Assembly: GCA_002633025.1 (NCBI GenBank)
Contig: NMRB01000002.1
Span: forward strand, 1,192,240 to 1,256,239
Direction: 5' to 3'
From: Notospermus geniculatus
Taxonomy: Eukaryota > Nemertea > Pilidiophora > Heteronemertea > Lineidae
DNA length: 64,000 nucleotides
The notes under the pieces: model-generated
Seen by the model: only the letters and a program-made list of their open reading frames with translations
What the model was told of the DNA's origin: nothing
Database searches by the model: none
In this document: piece after piece, positions 24,901 through 38,329 of the stretch
Position numbering within the stretch: position 1 is the stretch's first letter
Layout: the number at the start of each line of letters is the position of its first letter
Translations under genes and position numbers: made by a program

Positions 24901-27900
24901 CAGGACTTCGCACTCGCCCAAGACACCATCAAGATTTTCCGAGTGGGCACAAGACTGGCTAGATGTAAGTGCAATCTGTAAGAAGAATGCAGCAGTGTTG
25001 TTCTGTAATGACCAAGAATTTTGGACATTGACAGTAGAAAGTTACAACAGACCGATCCATGGGGCCAGCCCTATTCTTTTGCAGGCTTGGTGGAAATTTT
25101 GTGGAACATGAAACAGTTCAAGGTCCTACTCAATGCGTTGCTTCTGTCAAAGGCATTCAAAAGTCGCATCTGGGAGAACTCCAAGTATGTCTCAAGACAG
25201 TTGGATGGAATTGGTGAGAATATCAACTGATGATGAACATAGGCATATGCTTGTCATCAGAAGTCTTATTGACTCTACCTCAATGCCAACAAAAATAAAG
25301 AAATCCCAACCAACGTTATTTTAAATGTACGGTACGTACATGTACATACATGTACATGTCTAACGAACTCCTTTACAACCTAATACTTTTTGAACGTATA
25401 GGCCTACATGTAGATATGCACGTTATTGCATGGGAGATTTACCTTCAGCATCTTGCCAAGACATGGCCAGCAGCAGCCGTCTGATATCATGGAACGAATA
25501 ATATCACCTTGCAGGTCCTCAGATCTCCAATGCTCTGGTGAATGCTGGTGTCGTAACACTTCAAAAGTTGGAGGAAACTAACCCAAGGGAGATAGAAATG
25601 GTAAGTGTAAGCCGAACCACGCAAGTCTACCAGTTTAGCAACTCGTTTCAGCCTGGTTGAAGATTTCCAACAAAATATTTCTAGGACATGCAAGAGTCCA
25701 GGACAAGGGTTCATTTGTCTTTTTTCAGATTGTTAACAGGCACCCTCCTTTTGGAAACAATATCAGAGATAATGTTGCCAGTCTGCCCAAGTATGAGGTC
25801 ACTGTGGAGCAATCGCCAAACTACTCAAGCCAGTCTGCAGACTTGACCATTTCGATAACGATAGCGAACACAGAGGCAGTAACTAAGAAGAATACAGCTG
25901 GCCCCAACCATTCATGTGCCCTTCTCATCGGAGACTCTGACAATATGATCGTGCACAAAGTTAGACTGAGTGACGGTTTCCTGATGAAGATTGGTAAATG
26001 GAGTAAGAGATTAAACATCCAGCGTGCCACAAAAGGGGATGAGTTGAGCATCAATTATATTAGCTATGAATGGGGTACGATTCCTCTTCATATCTGTTAT
26101 TGGAGTCGGTCCCAGGAGCAGATAAGAATTGTCCATTAGTATAAAACCTTTCACTGACAGACATTGACCGATCTTTGCTGTTTATGAAGATCTCACTAGT
26201 CTGCCATTTAGCCGTCTCGAGTCAGTCAGAGTCGGTCATGAACTATCTCATGATCGCAACTCGGCCTACCTTTTGAACTTCTCTGCAGAACTTCCCAATT
26301 TAACTTCTTGAACACACAACTCCCAAAAATCATTTCACTCGCTATTTCTTCAGTTGGCCTTGACGTTCAGAGCAGCTATACTCCCTTTTACTCCGGAGGA
26401 ACCAGGCATCAATTGTCTTACTCTGAGCAAGAAACGAACGTCAATCAATGTGCAACTATGTCAAAGACCCCAAAACAGAAGACCATGCAAGGTGAAAATG
26501 AGTAATAGATGAGTACTGTACATGTACATGTCATTATCCCTTTCTGTACATCGTTAGTAAAACATGGTGTAGAGCAGTTCAATGATTCAATTCATGGTGT
26601 CGGCCTGCAGAAAGACGTCCACTTATGCTTTGCATGTCCATCAGGAATGATGCCTGCGAACCCAAGGCTGAGTATGGACAATGTATATAAACAATAGCAG
26701 TCGAGTTTTGAATTTCGCAGTCGAGTTTTGAATTTTGCAGTCGAGTTCTGAATTTCGCAGTCAAATTTTGAATTTCGCATGAGCCTTCTGGGCTTTCGTA
26801 CATGAGTCATGTCAGTTTTTCAGTTATTATTATTATTATTATGTTAAGAATTGGTCCGTTGCGAATTTTTATTGTTTTTCCCTTGACAGACGGTCGCCGT
26901 CCTTGTAACCATCGGTGCATTGATAAGGCAATATGTGGCCACGACTGCTGTAAGCTTGGTGCAGCCACACAACTCCAGGAAAAGAAGGCAGCTGCAACAC
27001 CTAGCATAAAGGACAAACCAGAGCTTGTCAAGAAACCAAGGGTCAGTGCTATTAATTCATGTCTGTCGGAGATGAAACACAGAATGGATGGGGTACAGGC
27101 TACACCTAGACTAAAGGTAGGACTGGCTCACGAATGACTTCAGTTGTTACAAGTTGGTATGACCCCTCCCCCCTTTAGAATTCTTCATGTTCTGTTTCAG
27201 CCTGGTTGCGGTTCCATTACCTCTACTGCTAACCTACAAGACTTTGCCTTCACACCACAACAAAAGATGCCATCAGTAAATTCCACACCAGCAAGTAAAT
27301 TGCCTTTATCGAGTCTTCCACCAAGTGGATGGGAAGAACTTGACATGTACCAGCAGAACAGGATGTTTGAAAGAGATTCCTCTCCAAACCAAAGAACCTT
27401 TCCTGAATACCCGATGGGAGATCCCATTACTGATGCAATGTAAGAGAAGAGATAATAACATCAGTGCTTCGCAAGTTCTGTTGGTATAATTTCTGTCCAC
27501 CTACTACAGCAAGATCGACAAGTCAACGACTGATCACTGTCAGTTCAGTAATGTTTGCTTCCTTTTGTTAAGTTTCTAAAACCTTTCTTTTTCTACCTCT
27601 TCACGGACGCCTCCAATGGACGCCTCTTTATTTCAGGGCAAGAACAGGCTTCGGCAACTTCGAAAGTGGTTATTTTGATGATATTGGTGATGAAGCAGAA
27701 ATGATAGAAATGGCTGATGGCGCAAACGAACCAACTTGGGAAGATGACTACCTGCCTGATCTACGGATGACAACGTCCAATCGTCAAGCCATACCTTCTT
27801 CCTCCAAGCAGAGGATGCAGTCGTATGTGGAATGTCAACGAATGGGGAGACCAGTTTCGAATCCTCGACACCACACTGCCCAGTGGTCCAGTTTGAGCCA

Positions 27901-29327
27901 ATTACAAACACCAAATATGCCCGAGAAGCATCTCTCATACAAAGCAAATTCATGGAATACGTGTGGATTGAACAAAGCTTCACCCATCAGTATCTCTGAT
28001 GATGACGCTGAAGACGATCAACTTCCAGAAATCCATCCACAACCTAAACCTCGACTTGGACAGGTTTTTGCCTGGAGCAAATCAAACGTTGGTACCAAAC
28101 AGCAGGGGGCCAGCCCAAGTGAACCTGAGAAGAAATGCGAGGGATTGTGTAGACCCCAAGTGACGCTAAACAGTGCTTCTAAAACAAACCTGAAAAGACC
28201 TTCGCCCATTCCATCGTCATCCTTCACATCTGCCAAGAAAATGTTCGAAGAATCCATAGAAAAAAGGTCGGCAATTCTCAGGAGTGTTTTTAGCCCCCCC
28301 CCCCCCCATATGATTGACTGACTTAGGTCAACCAGTGTTTGTCTCAAGCTATCGTTCAGGCTGGTTAACCATTTCTGGCATGTTAGTCGGCTGGCATCTG
28401 AATAGATAGCCAAAAATGATAACTAATGGAAAGAAAATAAAAAATCAATGAATTGTCCTTTTCTTTAGGTATCCTCTTTCAAGTTGCTCAAGGATGACAG
28501 AAGATTCCAAATCTCCCGGCTTTAGTGCAAGTTCTGATGATGATGATCTACTTGCAAACCACTTAGCATCTCAAGAGCAGCATATCATCGCTGAGGAAAG
28601 AAGGGTAGGCTATTCAATTGATAAGATGTTGGTTTCGACCTCATTGACATGACAGCAATCCCCTGACAAATAATTTTGTACTGTATATCGAGGTAACATA
28701 TGCAAATATTGCCCTCCTTATGTACCACATTTCATGGAGTTACAGCATTCATGCTATACGTGCGTTTTCTCAATTGCTCATAGCAGGGTCACGAACACCA
28801 ATATTTTCCTACTGACATAACTGAAGCAAGGTCACCAGTTTCCTGTAGGAAATCGTTGATGAAATCAAACAATGTGAACAGGCCCAAGCTTTCTACAGCC
28901 GACCCCGTCATGCCAGAGCCACAAAAACCTTACACTGGCTTCTTCAGCTCCACATTTGTCGCCAAGTAAGTAACTGAAGATTTTTATGATGTGAATGTTA
29001 AATTTATCGTGACCATATCCCAGTCCGAGTGATGGTTGATGAACCGGGTGATGAACATGATTGTACAAAGAACATCGATCTCGACGTTCCAACTTGTCGA
29101 CCCCGTTTTTATGGAAAGCAATGGTCGCATCCTATCTCACGAATGACTGAACCTGATTCAGTAAAAGACACTATCTCACACAGCCCAAGTATGACATTAT
29201 GTCATCGTCTTCACTTCACATCTTTCTAACTCATTATCCATGTATTACTTTTTTCAGGTCATATGACGACAGTGGTTTAGATGATGCAGAGAACACTTTC
29301 AGCACTATCTTTGCTGATATTTTCTGA
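18989..29327 (+). CDS. HFM1: HFM1/MER3 meiotic DExH-box DNA helicase
   Basis: This is the family helicase that unwinds joint molecules and promotes crossovers in meiosis. Phase-consistent exons: 19442-19688, 19997-20295, 20439-20506, 20596-20734, 20956-21107, 21322-21402, 21708-21860, 22044-22090, 22344-22497, 22579-22711, 22921-23022, 23107-23347, 23614-23747, 24101-24327, 24516-24667, 24867-24964, 25085-25213, 25515-25600, 25729-26074, 26354-26491, 26890-27116, 27201-27439, 27637-28266, 28469-28604, 28787-28965, 29258-29327 (TGA). This is about 1,535 aa. Visible motifs are APTGSGKT (Walker A), LTGD, TTPEKWD, DE^IH split by an intron, SAT, YHHAGL, TLAMGINLPAH and QMIGRAGRPQFD. A winged-helix/Sec63 region follows with NRHPPFG, then a Cys/His cluster CNHRC...CGHDCC (26890 exon), then an acidic tail ending FADIF. 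Two likely upstream exons (18989-19113, 19152-19219) join in phase with each other but not with 19442, so the start is unresolved. The donor at 28266 (GTCGGC) is weak. Confidence 0.96.
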
Positions 29328-31515
29328 ACTATGAACGTCAACTCGAAGGAGCAAATATTTGTAACATGGAGTCGCCGTATGTGCTGAAATGCACTTCACA
29401 TACGGTAATATTTTGATGCTTGGATCAGCCATATGCACTGCCCATTATTCTGACCAAACCAACCCATGCACATGTACTGTGTGTCTTATGAGACAGTTTA
29501 ATTGCGATATGTTGACAGACCACTCCATTTCAAATCAACACTTTTCGGGTAAAGATAGGTAAATGAACAGTAAGGCCAAGGGATAGCTCTGTGTGATCGT
29601 AGGCCTTATTTAGGCATTGCTCATGAATGTAAATATGACGAAATCGTCTGTGCCATTAGCTTTTTCTAGTCAAAGTGGTCGGTCCAGTCAGTTGAACTAT
29701 GTATAACTCGCACCCCGCAATTCACATCTATCAAAATTTTAACTTGTTGAAACTAGCCTTCATTTTCAGCCATATAACATTCTCTATAATTATATTTTAT
29801 ATTTGTTACTCTGCTCCTTAATTGTCTATTCCTCTATCCATTTCACTGTCGATGAAACACGTAAGCTTCTGAGGAGGCGAGATGCCAGCTGAGAATAATG
29901 CAAACTAGCAGTGCCTTGAGGCCTCCAGTGCGCCGAGCTAAAATACATGCACGTTACAACAGGACAAAACATTAGCCCGATTCAAAACGGGACGGAAATG
30001 TTCAGCAACAGAATATTATTCATGTTGTAGCCTGAACGCATATTGGAGTCTAGAACATCTTGAGGTAGGTTGAAGTACTTGTGGGATAAAACAAAATCAA
30101 TATCAATATTTTTGACACGTGCATAACACAGGATGGGTAGACAGCAAGAAAGTAGTCGTGGACTACATGAGGAGTTGCCGCAACCATGGAAGTGTGGCAC
30201 TAATCGGCTGTATTGCCACTTCTGTCAGCATCATTTGCTACTACATGTACTTCGCGCTTATAAACAGCACATCAATGAACGTCGTGCAGTGCATGGTTGC
30301 TGGACTGCAATTCAGCTGTCCACCACAGCAAGACTAGCCGTATACTTTGGCAAGATGATGTGATGTACTTAGCGTACTGTAAAAGAATGATAATTGCTTC
30401 TGGCCATAATGTAGGATTGTCTACATGTAGTCTCCAGTGCCCCAGCCATTCCTGCTTATCTCAAAATACAGGCATGGCAGACGATACCCATGGCGAACTG
30501 GTACCCGTTTGCATGGTTTGTGGTGATGATTGTGCTTGTATTCACCCGAAGCTGCAAAAATGTTACATGTACTTTCTTTCAGAGTAAAATAGCCTAACGT
30601 AAATGCGGAGTCAAACAAGGCTGTGTATGCGATAGCACGTTATCAGTAGTATTAAAGCGTTATCATGGTTATGGCCCTTTTGGGTCTTTGCTTTTATAAA
30701 GCAATTTGACGAAGAGTATTTCGTCATTGAAACTTTTTGATACAGCTTTCTCAGCTGACGAACCGTCATTGTTATTGTTGTTGTTGATGTCTTGGTTGTT
30801 AGTGTCAAGTAAAAGAAACATGCCCTCTCGAAATTATTTTAGCAAAATTTGATACTGCAATAATGCATAATTTTTTGATAGTACGTAACACCCTTGCCAA
30901 GGATTCGTTGAAAACTTGCAATCTTGCTCAAGTGCTCGCAACGCAAATAGATATGATTGTGTCACTGAACTTGCTTGATATTACCATTCTAACTTCAGTG
31001 ATTTGCTAGCAACGTTCAGGTGTCGGTGGGTTTTACATTTAGGGAGCACAAGCAACCTGACTTTACTGAACCGCAGTCGAACGCCTCCGTCGAGCACTTG
31101 GCCTGAGGTACATGTACGTTGAAATCGAAGTCGACCTTCGGGTACTTCCGACAGCGAGTGTTTTACACAGTCCTCCTAAGTTTACTCTATATGAAGAACA
31201 TTTGCTGTAGATCTTTCATTGTTTTGCCGCGTCGTGACTGGGTTTTCCGTTCTGCCCCCCGGGGCCAATGAAATGCCGTGCTGATGGAGCCCCTCCTCAG
31301 GTGTGCCGATACCACTGGAGTAATAAAACAAGGCGAGATTCTTAGAAGGCAACATAATGCATTAATCACCATTCGTTGAGGTACATATTACCAGAGGTCC
31401 CCGAAGTTTTCACGGGTCGATTTCTAGGTAACAAGTAGTGTTTACTCCGCACAATGGAACTATCTGCTGAGCTATCTGCCTCGCGAGGCAACTCACCGAA
31501 AATACGCGCACACGC
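29328..31515. other. HFM1 3' flank, no further gene seen
   Basis: The first part should be the HFM1 3' UTR, but I see no obvious AATAAA close to the stop. Frames at 30119-30587 are short and unrecognisable. An (AAC)n-like stretch near 30770-30790 is minor. Nothing else is supported. Confidence 0.4.
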
Positions 31516-31569
31516 GAGCTATCTGCTGAGCAAACGGTCCCGAATGACGTTTTGCTCAGCAGATAGCTC
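31516..31569. repeat. 19-bp perfect hairpin
   Basis: The arms GAGCTATCTGCTGAGCAAA (31516-31534) and TTTGCTCAGCAGATAGCTC (31551-31569) are exact complements around a 16-base loop. A direct partial copy of the left arm (CTATCTGCTGAGCTATCTGC) starts near 31460 and is followed by the palindrome GCCTCGCGAGGC. There is no run of T after it, so a terminator is unlikely. It lies about 0.8 kb upstream of the receptor start codon. Confidence 0.8.
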
Positions 31570-32360
31570 CAGTGTGCGGCAGGCTTTATACGTCGTCAAG
31601 AAGACATGCAGATTCAAATTTCTTTCAGGCACCGTATTTTGGGGGTTTTATGTCACTTCAAACGAATCAAGTCCATGTTCTGTGGGCCTACACCCCACAC
31701 ATCATTTAGGAAAATAACTTTTCTGATGTTCCTTGGGAAAAAATATTGCCTCCATCAGTCTAATGAATGCATTGCAAGATTGAATGACATTCGGAAAATC
31801 CCGATGAGCCCCAACCCCATTCTCCAACGTATAGGAATCGTGGTTTGACACTTTCACATTTCGCATCGCAAAAAGTAAGATATGATGGGTTGATGTCTGA
31901 ATTTTTCAAAACTGAGTTTAACGTCACTTGACGTTGAGCCTGGAATGAAATGCCTTGAAGTACTGAATGAACAGCGCACACTCAAAATAATTCCGTGCTT
32001 TTTCAAACAGGCAAGTGCGGCCATTTTCGTTCAATCAATACTTGCCGCGTACCAAACTCGCAGTGAAACTTTGTTATTGCACTCCGTGAGAAGGAAATGC
32101 TGCTTATGAACACATCACAGGACCAACACGTCAAATGACTCGCAAAACGCATCGCGACGGACGAAGAACTCAGCGAACGAAGGAGCGCTAATGATATGTA
32201 GTGACGTCATCCCTACCCGGGAGTGTTTCAGTCGAGAAATCGTGCTTGGATTGCTTGCGGTTGGGTGTGACTCCGGTGCTGCGCGGTTTTTGAGCGAACG
32301 TCGGGAAAATCGGTATTTGGACGGAAGCCGGCTCGCGTAAACCTCTGATAAGACAGAGAA

Positions 32361-35300
32361 ATGGAGTGCCGGATTTATCATCTGATTTTTGGTGCTATTT
32401 TCCTTTGGATAGCTTCTGTGGGTAAGTAATTAGTATCCATTCCTTTTAGTTACGACAGGCTGCTGTCATATCGACATTTTGTAATTTGGAGCTTGCATAA
32501 GTCCTTCACTTTATACATATAATAGGTACTGGTTTTGTAATTTTCCACTGGTTTTGGTGTATTTGTTTTTCTTCTTTTCTACAATCTATGAGGAAAGTTG
32601 AATGACAGTTTGAGGGGAAACCCTAACTACTGGCCGCGAGTGTTCAACTGTTGTTCCTGACATGACGGCCCTAAAAATAATGCACGACCTTCTGAACCCT
32701 TTCGCCTGATTACTTTACAAGTAGCAAGGTCTAATGGCCCCATGGACCAACCGAATCGCTACACCATACTTTTTCTCGCCGACAAAAAAAACTACTATCG
32801 CATGCTATAAACTTTGTTTCACATTAATCAGTTTGTTTAAAGGAAAAAATCAGCTTAAACTTTGTCAGCCGCTTGGTTGTTGGTGGTTTCGATGATCATG
32901 AGTGTCTGATTTAAAGGAGGACATGACAGAGGCATGTTCTTAAGATGCAACACGATATAATGGCGAATACATGCTGCTTCATTGGTGCATGTTTGACGCT
33001 AAGCCGTTACCAGAGGCAGAGGAACGGGCAACGCCGACCGTTGCTTCATGTAACTCGATAGCAACATCAAGGCTACCTAATTCTTGCTCCCTAAAATCAC
33101 CATCAACACAAGTGCGCGAGGCACACGCGCCTTTGTCAAACGCGTTTCCTAAAACGTCAGAAACGCATCACTTCAATCTGATACAACAATCTACTCGCAC
33201 CGCATGCCCCGTTCACTGCACTCGTACTTGATGTATTGATTGCGATTCATTAGCATCAAAAAGTGTTCTCTAGTTTGGGACAATCTCTGCATCATTATTA
33301 AATATTCTCACCTCATCACTCTTCTCATGAGGGGACCATAAAATGGAACCACAGCTGTAGTCCCTGGCGCGGGGAAGAGCAACTCGGTCTTCTTCTCGTG
33401 AGACAACAGCTAATGCGACAGCGGGGTAGAAGAGGAGGTGCAGTGACGTCACTTAGTTTTCACAATAATTCTGACTACCACCATATCGTATATGAAAAAA
33501 GGCGTGGTATGAAACTTATTCTATTTCCTTCTGCGTACTCCAGATGCAGAGTGTTTATACAAAGAACATAACTAAATCTGCTTCGTCTTTTTATGAACAA
33601 GTTATGGCTCCGAAGTTATTAATGATAGACGAAAAACATCTCGAAATCATTACCAACACTGATTAAATCCCTACTCTGTGTGTTTTTTCTACGTTATATA
33701 TGCAGCTTGATGTTATGAGCTTGAAATACATTTAAACGTATTCATTGCGGGTGATATTGATCCAGCTGCTGCTACAACTTAATGAAAAAATTCACCCTGG
33801 GTTATCCAACCCCTCATCTGTTTTGGCAAGATGACCCACTTATTATTTTGATAGTATAGGTTGGCTGGTCGTTTCTAGTTTCATAAATAAACCCAATGCC
33901 ACCTTTATTTTTATTCGCAGCCACTTGAATGCCAATCTGTGTCTTAATTAGAATGTGTTGCTTATTGATAAAATGAGGAGATGCGCTGTTCTACTAACAC
34001 AACTGTTCTTGTTGTTGCTGCTGTAACAAACTTTACCGTACACGATACCAGCAGTAACAGCAACTGAATAATTGCTTAGAGCAAACTTTGAAAGGGGGCA
34101 ATTAAATATTGATGTGCGTTTCTCCTTGAATATCAAGTACGTGCTCACCAAGCTGTCAGTTGTGCGGCGTTTGTGCACTACAGGCTCTGAGTTACACCCT
34201 AGCTGTAACACTAAAATAGGTAAATTCGTATTAACTGCCAATTAAACAGTAGGGCCTACAGCCAAGAGATTTTGGCATGCACGCTTTTAGCATGTTTAGT
34301 TTTGTTTTCACTTACAACGGTATGTCTGCTACTGCAATTGGTTAAAAACTCGCTCTTTTGGTAATCAAATGCGTCATAGACGGATGCACGTTGACAACGC
34401 TCTGAAAAGCTATTAACATAGAAACGAAAATAAAGAAATCTCTCTTAATGTGTATTTCACTCTTGGGAGAACAACCTTCCTCTCCTCATGATAGTTTCTC
34501 TGTCAATGTAATCGTCGGTGCAATCATGTTCGTCTTCAACAGCGTTTACAAAAATCCTAATATTGGTTTTGTTCGATATTTAATTAGAATGTTATAGAGA
34601 CTTTTGGTAAACATGTTTTCTATCTCTGCACAAGTTCTGCGTGGTGTCGATTTCATGAAATATGTCGTCACCCGTATATTGCAAGCGAGTTGGCAATCAC
34701 GCTTCTCGAATCACGGAGTTTGCAGATTTTTTTCATTTGAACGAGAATCTGACTGGCCGATTTGTAAGTAATCGTGGTATAACCGTCTGTCTTGCAGCTG
34801 CCGAGAAGCCCTTGCAAACTCAGTTATTTAACTACTTAATGCAAAGTAAAAGCTACGAGAAGAATGTGAGACCTGTGACGAACTCATCTGAAGTCACCAT
34901 GGTCACATTCAGCGTCTCCTTGGTCAAACTGGCGGCCCTGGTAAGTAGCGATTTAGTCTGGTTCGCCATAGCCGTCTCCTACTCTAGCTATACCATTGAT
35001 TCAGAACTAGTAATGTCGGCAAATGACTGGTTGTGATCACCGTCGTTAGAGTTAAGTTGGAAGCAAACTGCTGGTTGTGCTGCATTCTTCGCACTTTTAA
35101 GTCTATTTGGTTCTGGTGGTCGAACAAGAACATTGCCATCCAACGTTGTTAGATAGCCGTTTAAAACCAAGTTTATTTTATCGACAATGGGATGCAATAT
35201 GTGATCTGAATAAAGATTGCGGCTTGCATGCTCTCAATGGTCCCATATTAACTTTGGTGTCTAGATTGCCAGATTAATAGTGCGGCAACGCTAATGGCGT

Positions 35301-38300
35301 ATTATTTTAATTTCAATGAAGGAAACAGCCGGAACACATTACCGCCTTTACTTCACGGCAAAAAGAAACAATGGCGAATTCCATCAAATGCTAAAAATGC
35401 TAAATCAATATCATTGGTAACCATGTGAAGAGATAATGTGAGCGGGGGTAGTCGTGGACAATGCATTACAATGAGGCAGTTGCTAAATGGTTTGCTCAAT
35501 GAAAGCGCGGCGCGCATAATAGAGATCTCAAGTACATGTACATACAGGGGGTAAACAGGGAAAGAGAAAAAAAGAAAACATTTCATCTCACTCCAATGAC
35601 AACGATCGGTCAAAGTTACTAACAACATCAACAGAAAGAATGCAGTATGATGAACACAGGATGCACCATTTCTAATTAGACATTCTAAGATGCATTCCTG
35701 AAATGTTTTATTATTAATTGTCTTTTACCTCACTGGCTTGTCACGCATGCTCGCTGTCGTCAGTATTCATTCCGACGCCATGGTGTTTTAAGGTGCCGCA
35801 GTGTCGATGAAAGGAACTTGGCCATGAATTTCGCCTGCCGCGTTGTTTACTAATTTGACCGCCAAGTTACTTCACATCGCGAGGTACATTCTTTCGTATC
35901 TTTACTTGCAGAATGAAAAGGAACAAACTCTTACTGCCAATGTTTGGATCAGGCATGTAAGTTTTCGGGGTTTTTTATCCATAATTTTCGCAGCAAAGCA
36001 TGAAGAGAGGCTACTCGCAAAAAGCGAGCCATGACTGGCAATGCCAGTCTCGATTTTCTTCAGAAAACGTGCGTATCTTTAGTCGCTCATTTCAAACAAA
36101 TGGATCGTGTGGAATTTGAAAGCAATGATTAAAAATCTCAGTTGATCTCGACGACGTCCGCAGATCTCAATGTGAGTTCATTCATTTCAGGTGTGGTATG
36201 ACTACCAGCTCAAGTGGGATCCTACCAAATGGGGCGGCATTAGGAGCCTGAGAGTCCCAATTCACATGCTATGGACACCTGACATAGTCCTTTTCAACGG
36301 GTACATTATCATAACTTTCAGACTTTCGTCTGCGTTTTGCGATGGCAAAATTTTATGTAATCACATGAGTGAGGCCTATTGCCCTTTTCATCTTGCATGC
36401 AATATCTAAGAAATTGAATTAAAGAAGGTTACCGGATCACATATCGGGAGGCACTAGATTCTATTACACCGGTATGGTCTGGAAGATATGGGTGTGACCG
36501 TTTTGCAATACCATTCCCTAACTGTATTGTCATGCCAACTATGTTTTGGTTACAGCAACAGCAAAAATGCATTTGATCCACTTGCAATTGTGAACTCAGA
36601 AGGCAAAGTCCTCTGGATCCCATACGCGACCCTAAGCGCCTTCTGCGCCCTCAACTTGGACAGTTTTCCTTTCGATGAACAGACATGTTCTCTGAAGTTT
36701 GGCTCGTGGGCATATGACGGTTTGCAGGTAACATGGAGTTTATTTCTGAAACATGTTATAGATAGGGCATACGTGGTTAGTGCAGTGCACAGTAAAAAAC
36801 ACACTCTGGTCGTTCTTATGGTTTCATGTATTGGGTATAAGTACCCACCGTCCCTAAATCTGATTTTAGTACAGAAGACATCTTCCCTCTGTTCTGCAGG
36901 TAGACCTAAAGCTGAATGAGGAATTCCCTGCCGTGGATACTCGCTATGTCATGGAACAGTACGGCTGGGACATCACCAATTCCAAAGTGAACAAGTCCAA
37001 CATCTACTACGCCTGCTGCCCCGAACCTTATCCAGTTGTCAAGATCGAACTCACCTTGAGGAGGTCCGGAAGATTTTACTCCTACTTCTACGTTGCCCCT
37101 GCTGTGCTTCTTTGCTTCCTGATTCCGCTGATCTTCTGGTTGCCCGTTGGATGCCAAGAAAAAACAACCATTGGTAGGGTAACAATTTAGACCAGCAATT
37201 TAATTACCTTAGTCATTGATTTTGATGTACTAGTGTAAAAATCTGCATCTTCCAAACCTCCGAAGCCAAAAGATGTGGAAGGATCAAGCGATTGGCTCTT
37301 GTCAGCGTAGTAAAGTGGATGATATTTCATTTCGTAAGGGCATGTGTAATTGAGTATTTTACCCGTGATCTCCATTTTTTAGGTGCTGCCATCCTGATTG
37401 GAATGACCATCTTGATTATGATATTGACTGACGTCCTGCCATCGGACACCAGAACAGTACCGTTGTTAGGACAGTACTACATTGCTGTATTCGTCTTGAC
37501 CGTCTTGGCGCTGATCCTTGTCAGTTTCACTATCAATCTGGGCAACGCTGAGAACAAGGACTCGCGTGTCCCTGATTGGATGAGGAAGGTACGCAAATCA
37601 TTACATTAATCATTACATTAAATCATTACATCAGCCGGAAGATGTTGGCCCTTTTCTGGAAGCCTCTAAAGTCCACTATAAGCTTTTGTATTCTGCCTTG
37701 CAAAAAATAGCTACATGGTAAACCTTAAATAAGGAAGATTCTAGAATCTTCCTTATCATTCACTCTCTTGGGTAAACGGGCTATTGTTGCTTCTTGCGCA
37801 GAGAGTTCGTCTGTTTTTCCCTTTGACGCGGACGATTAAGCCAGATTATGGTATGATATTGCCGAAGTGAAAAACGGCCATTGCACGTCCGTTTATGCAC
37901 AATTTTGGGTTGTTAAATGGCAGAGGCTGGAAAGGCACTAAGCAATTCCTTCGTGCGTTCATTGTTGTTGATATGACCATTGTGTCCCAGTATGTGTTGA
38001 AGTTAGGTGAAACACTACAGTACTTCCGATACCAATAGCTTGGTGTTTAGTGGACTTATTTTTTTCTCTTCTAGACGTGTCTGAGCTGCCTTGGTCGCAT
38101 CTTCTGCGTCATCGCGGGCCACAAGCACCCAGGAGCCAGTGAGGCGACAAGCCCAGACGGTGGAGAGTCCGTGGGCCTGTCAGAGAAAGGTTCCACCGAA
38201 CCAAGCAGAATTGAATGCTGCCTGTTCACTGCTGAATGGCGTCGTGTCGCTCAGGTCTTGGATAGGTTTTTCTTGGTCGTTTTTCTGGTTTTCTGTGTCA

Positions 38301-38329
38301 TCATTACCGTTGCTTTGCTCTGCGGTTAA
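32361..38329 (+). CDS. Nicotinic acetylcholine receptor alpha-type subunit
   Basis: A ligand-gated cation channel subunit of the plasma membrane, 421 aa. Eight phase-consistent exons: 32361-32421, 34798-34940, 35912-35956, 36191-36300, 36556-36727, 36900-37173, 37383-37588, 38075-38329 (TAA). Residues 1-20 are a signal peptide. ACh-site elements are W80 (loop D), WTPD 111-114 (loop A), SWAYDG 170-175 (loop B), and YYACC with vicinal C216-C217 (loop C, which defines alpha subunits). The Cys-loop is C150-C164 with FPFDEQ. M1 is about 240-259. M2 follows E264-K265 (acidic -1' ring, cation-selective). The last exon has EWRRVAQVLDRFF leading into M4. M2 has Ile at 9' instead of the usual Leu gate and Ala at 6'. 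The M3-M4 loop is short, about 80 residues, and rich in Cys. The start codon has G at -3 and +4. The 45-nt third exon is typical of the family. Confidence 0.95.

Noticed and set aside
29018-29200. Possible extra HFM1 exon (acidic frame starting near 29029)
   Set aside because: A CCCAG acceptor and AA|GTATGA donor exist, but the phases do not fit between 28965 and 29258. In the required frame there is a stop after four codons, while direct joining of 28965 to 29258 is in phase and gives the conserved tail.
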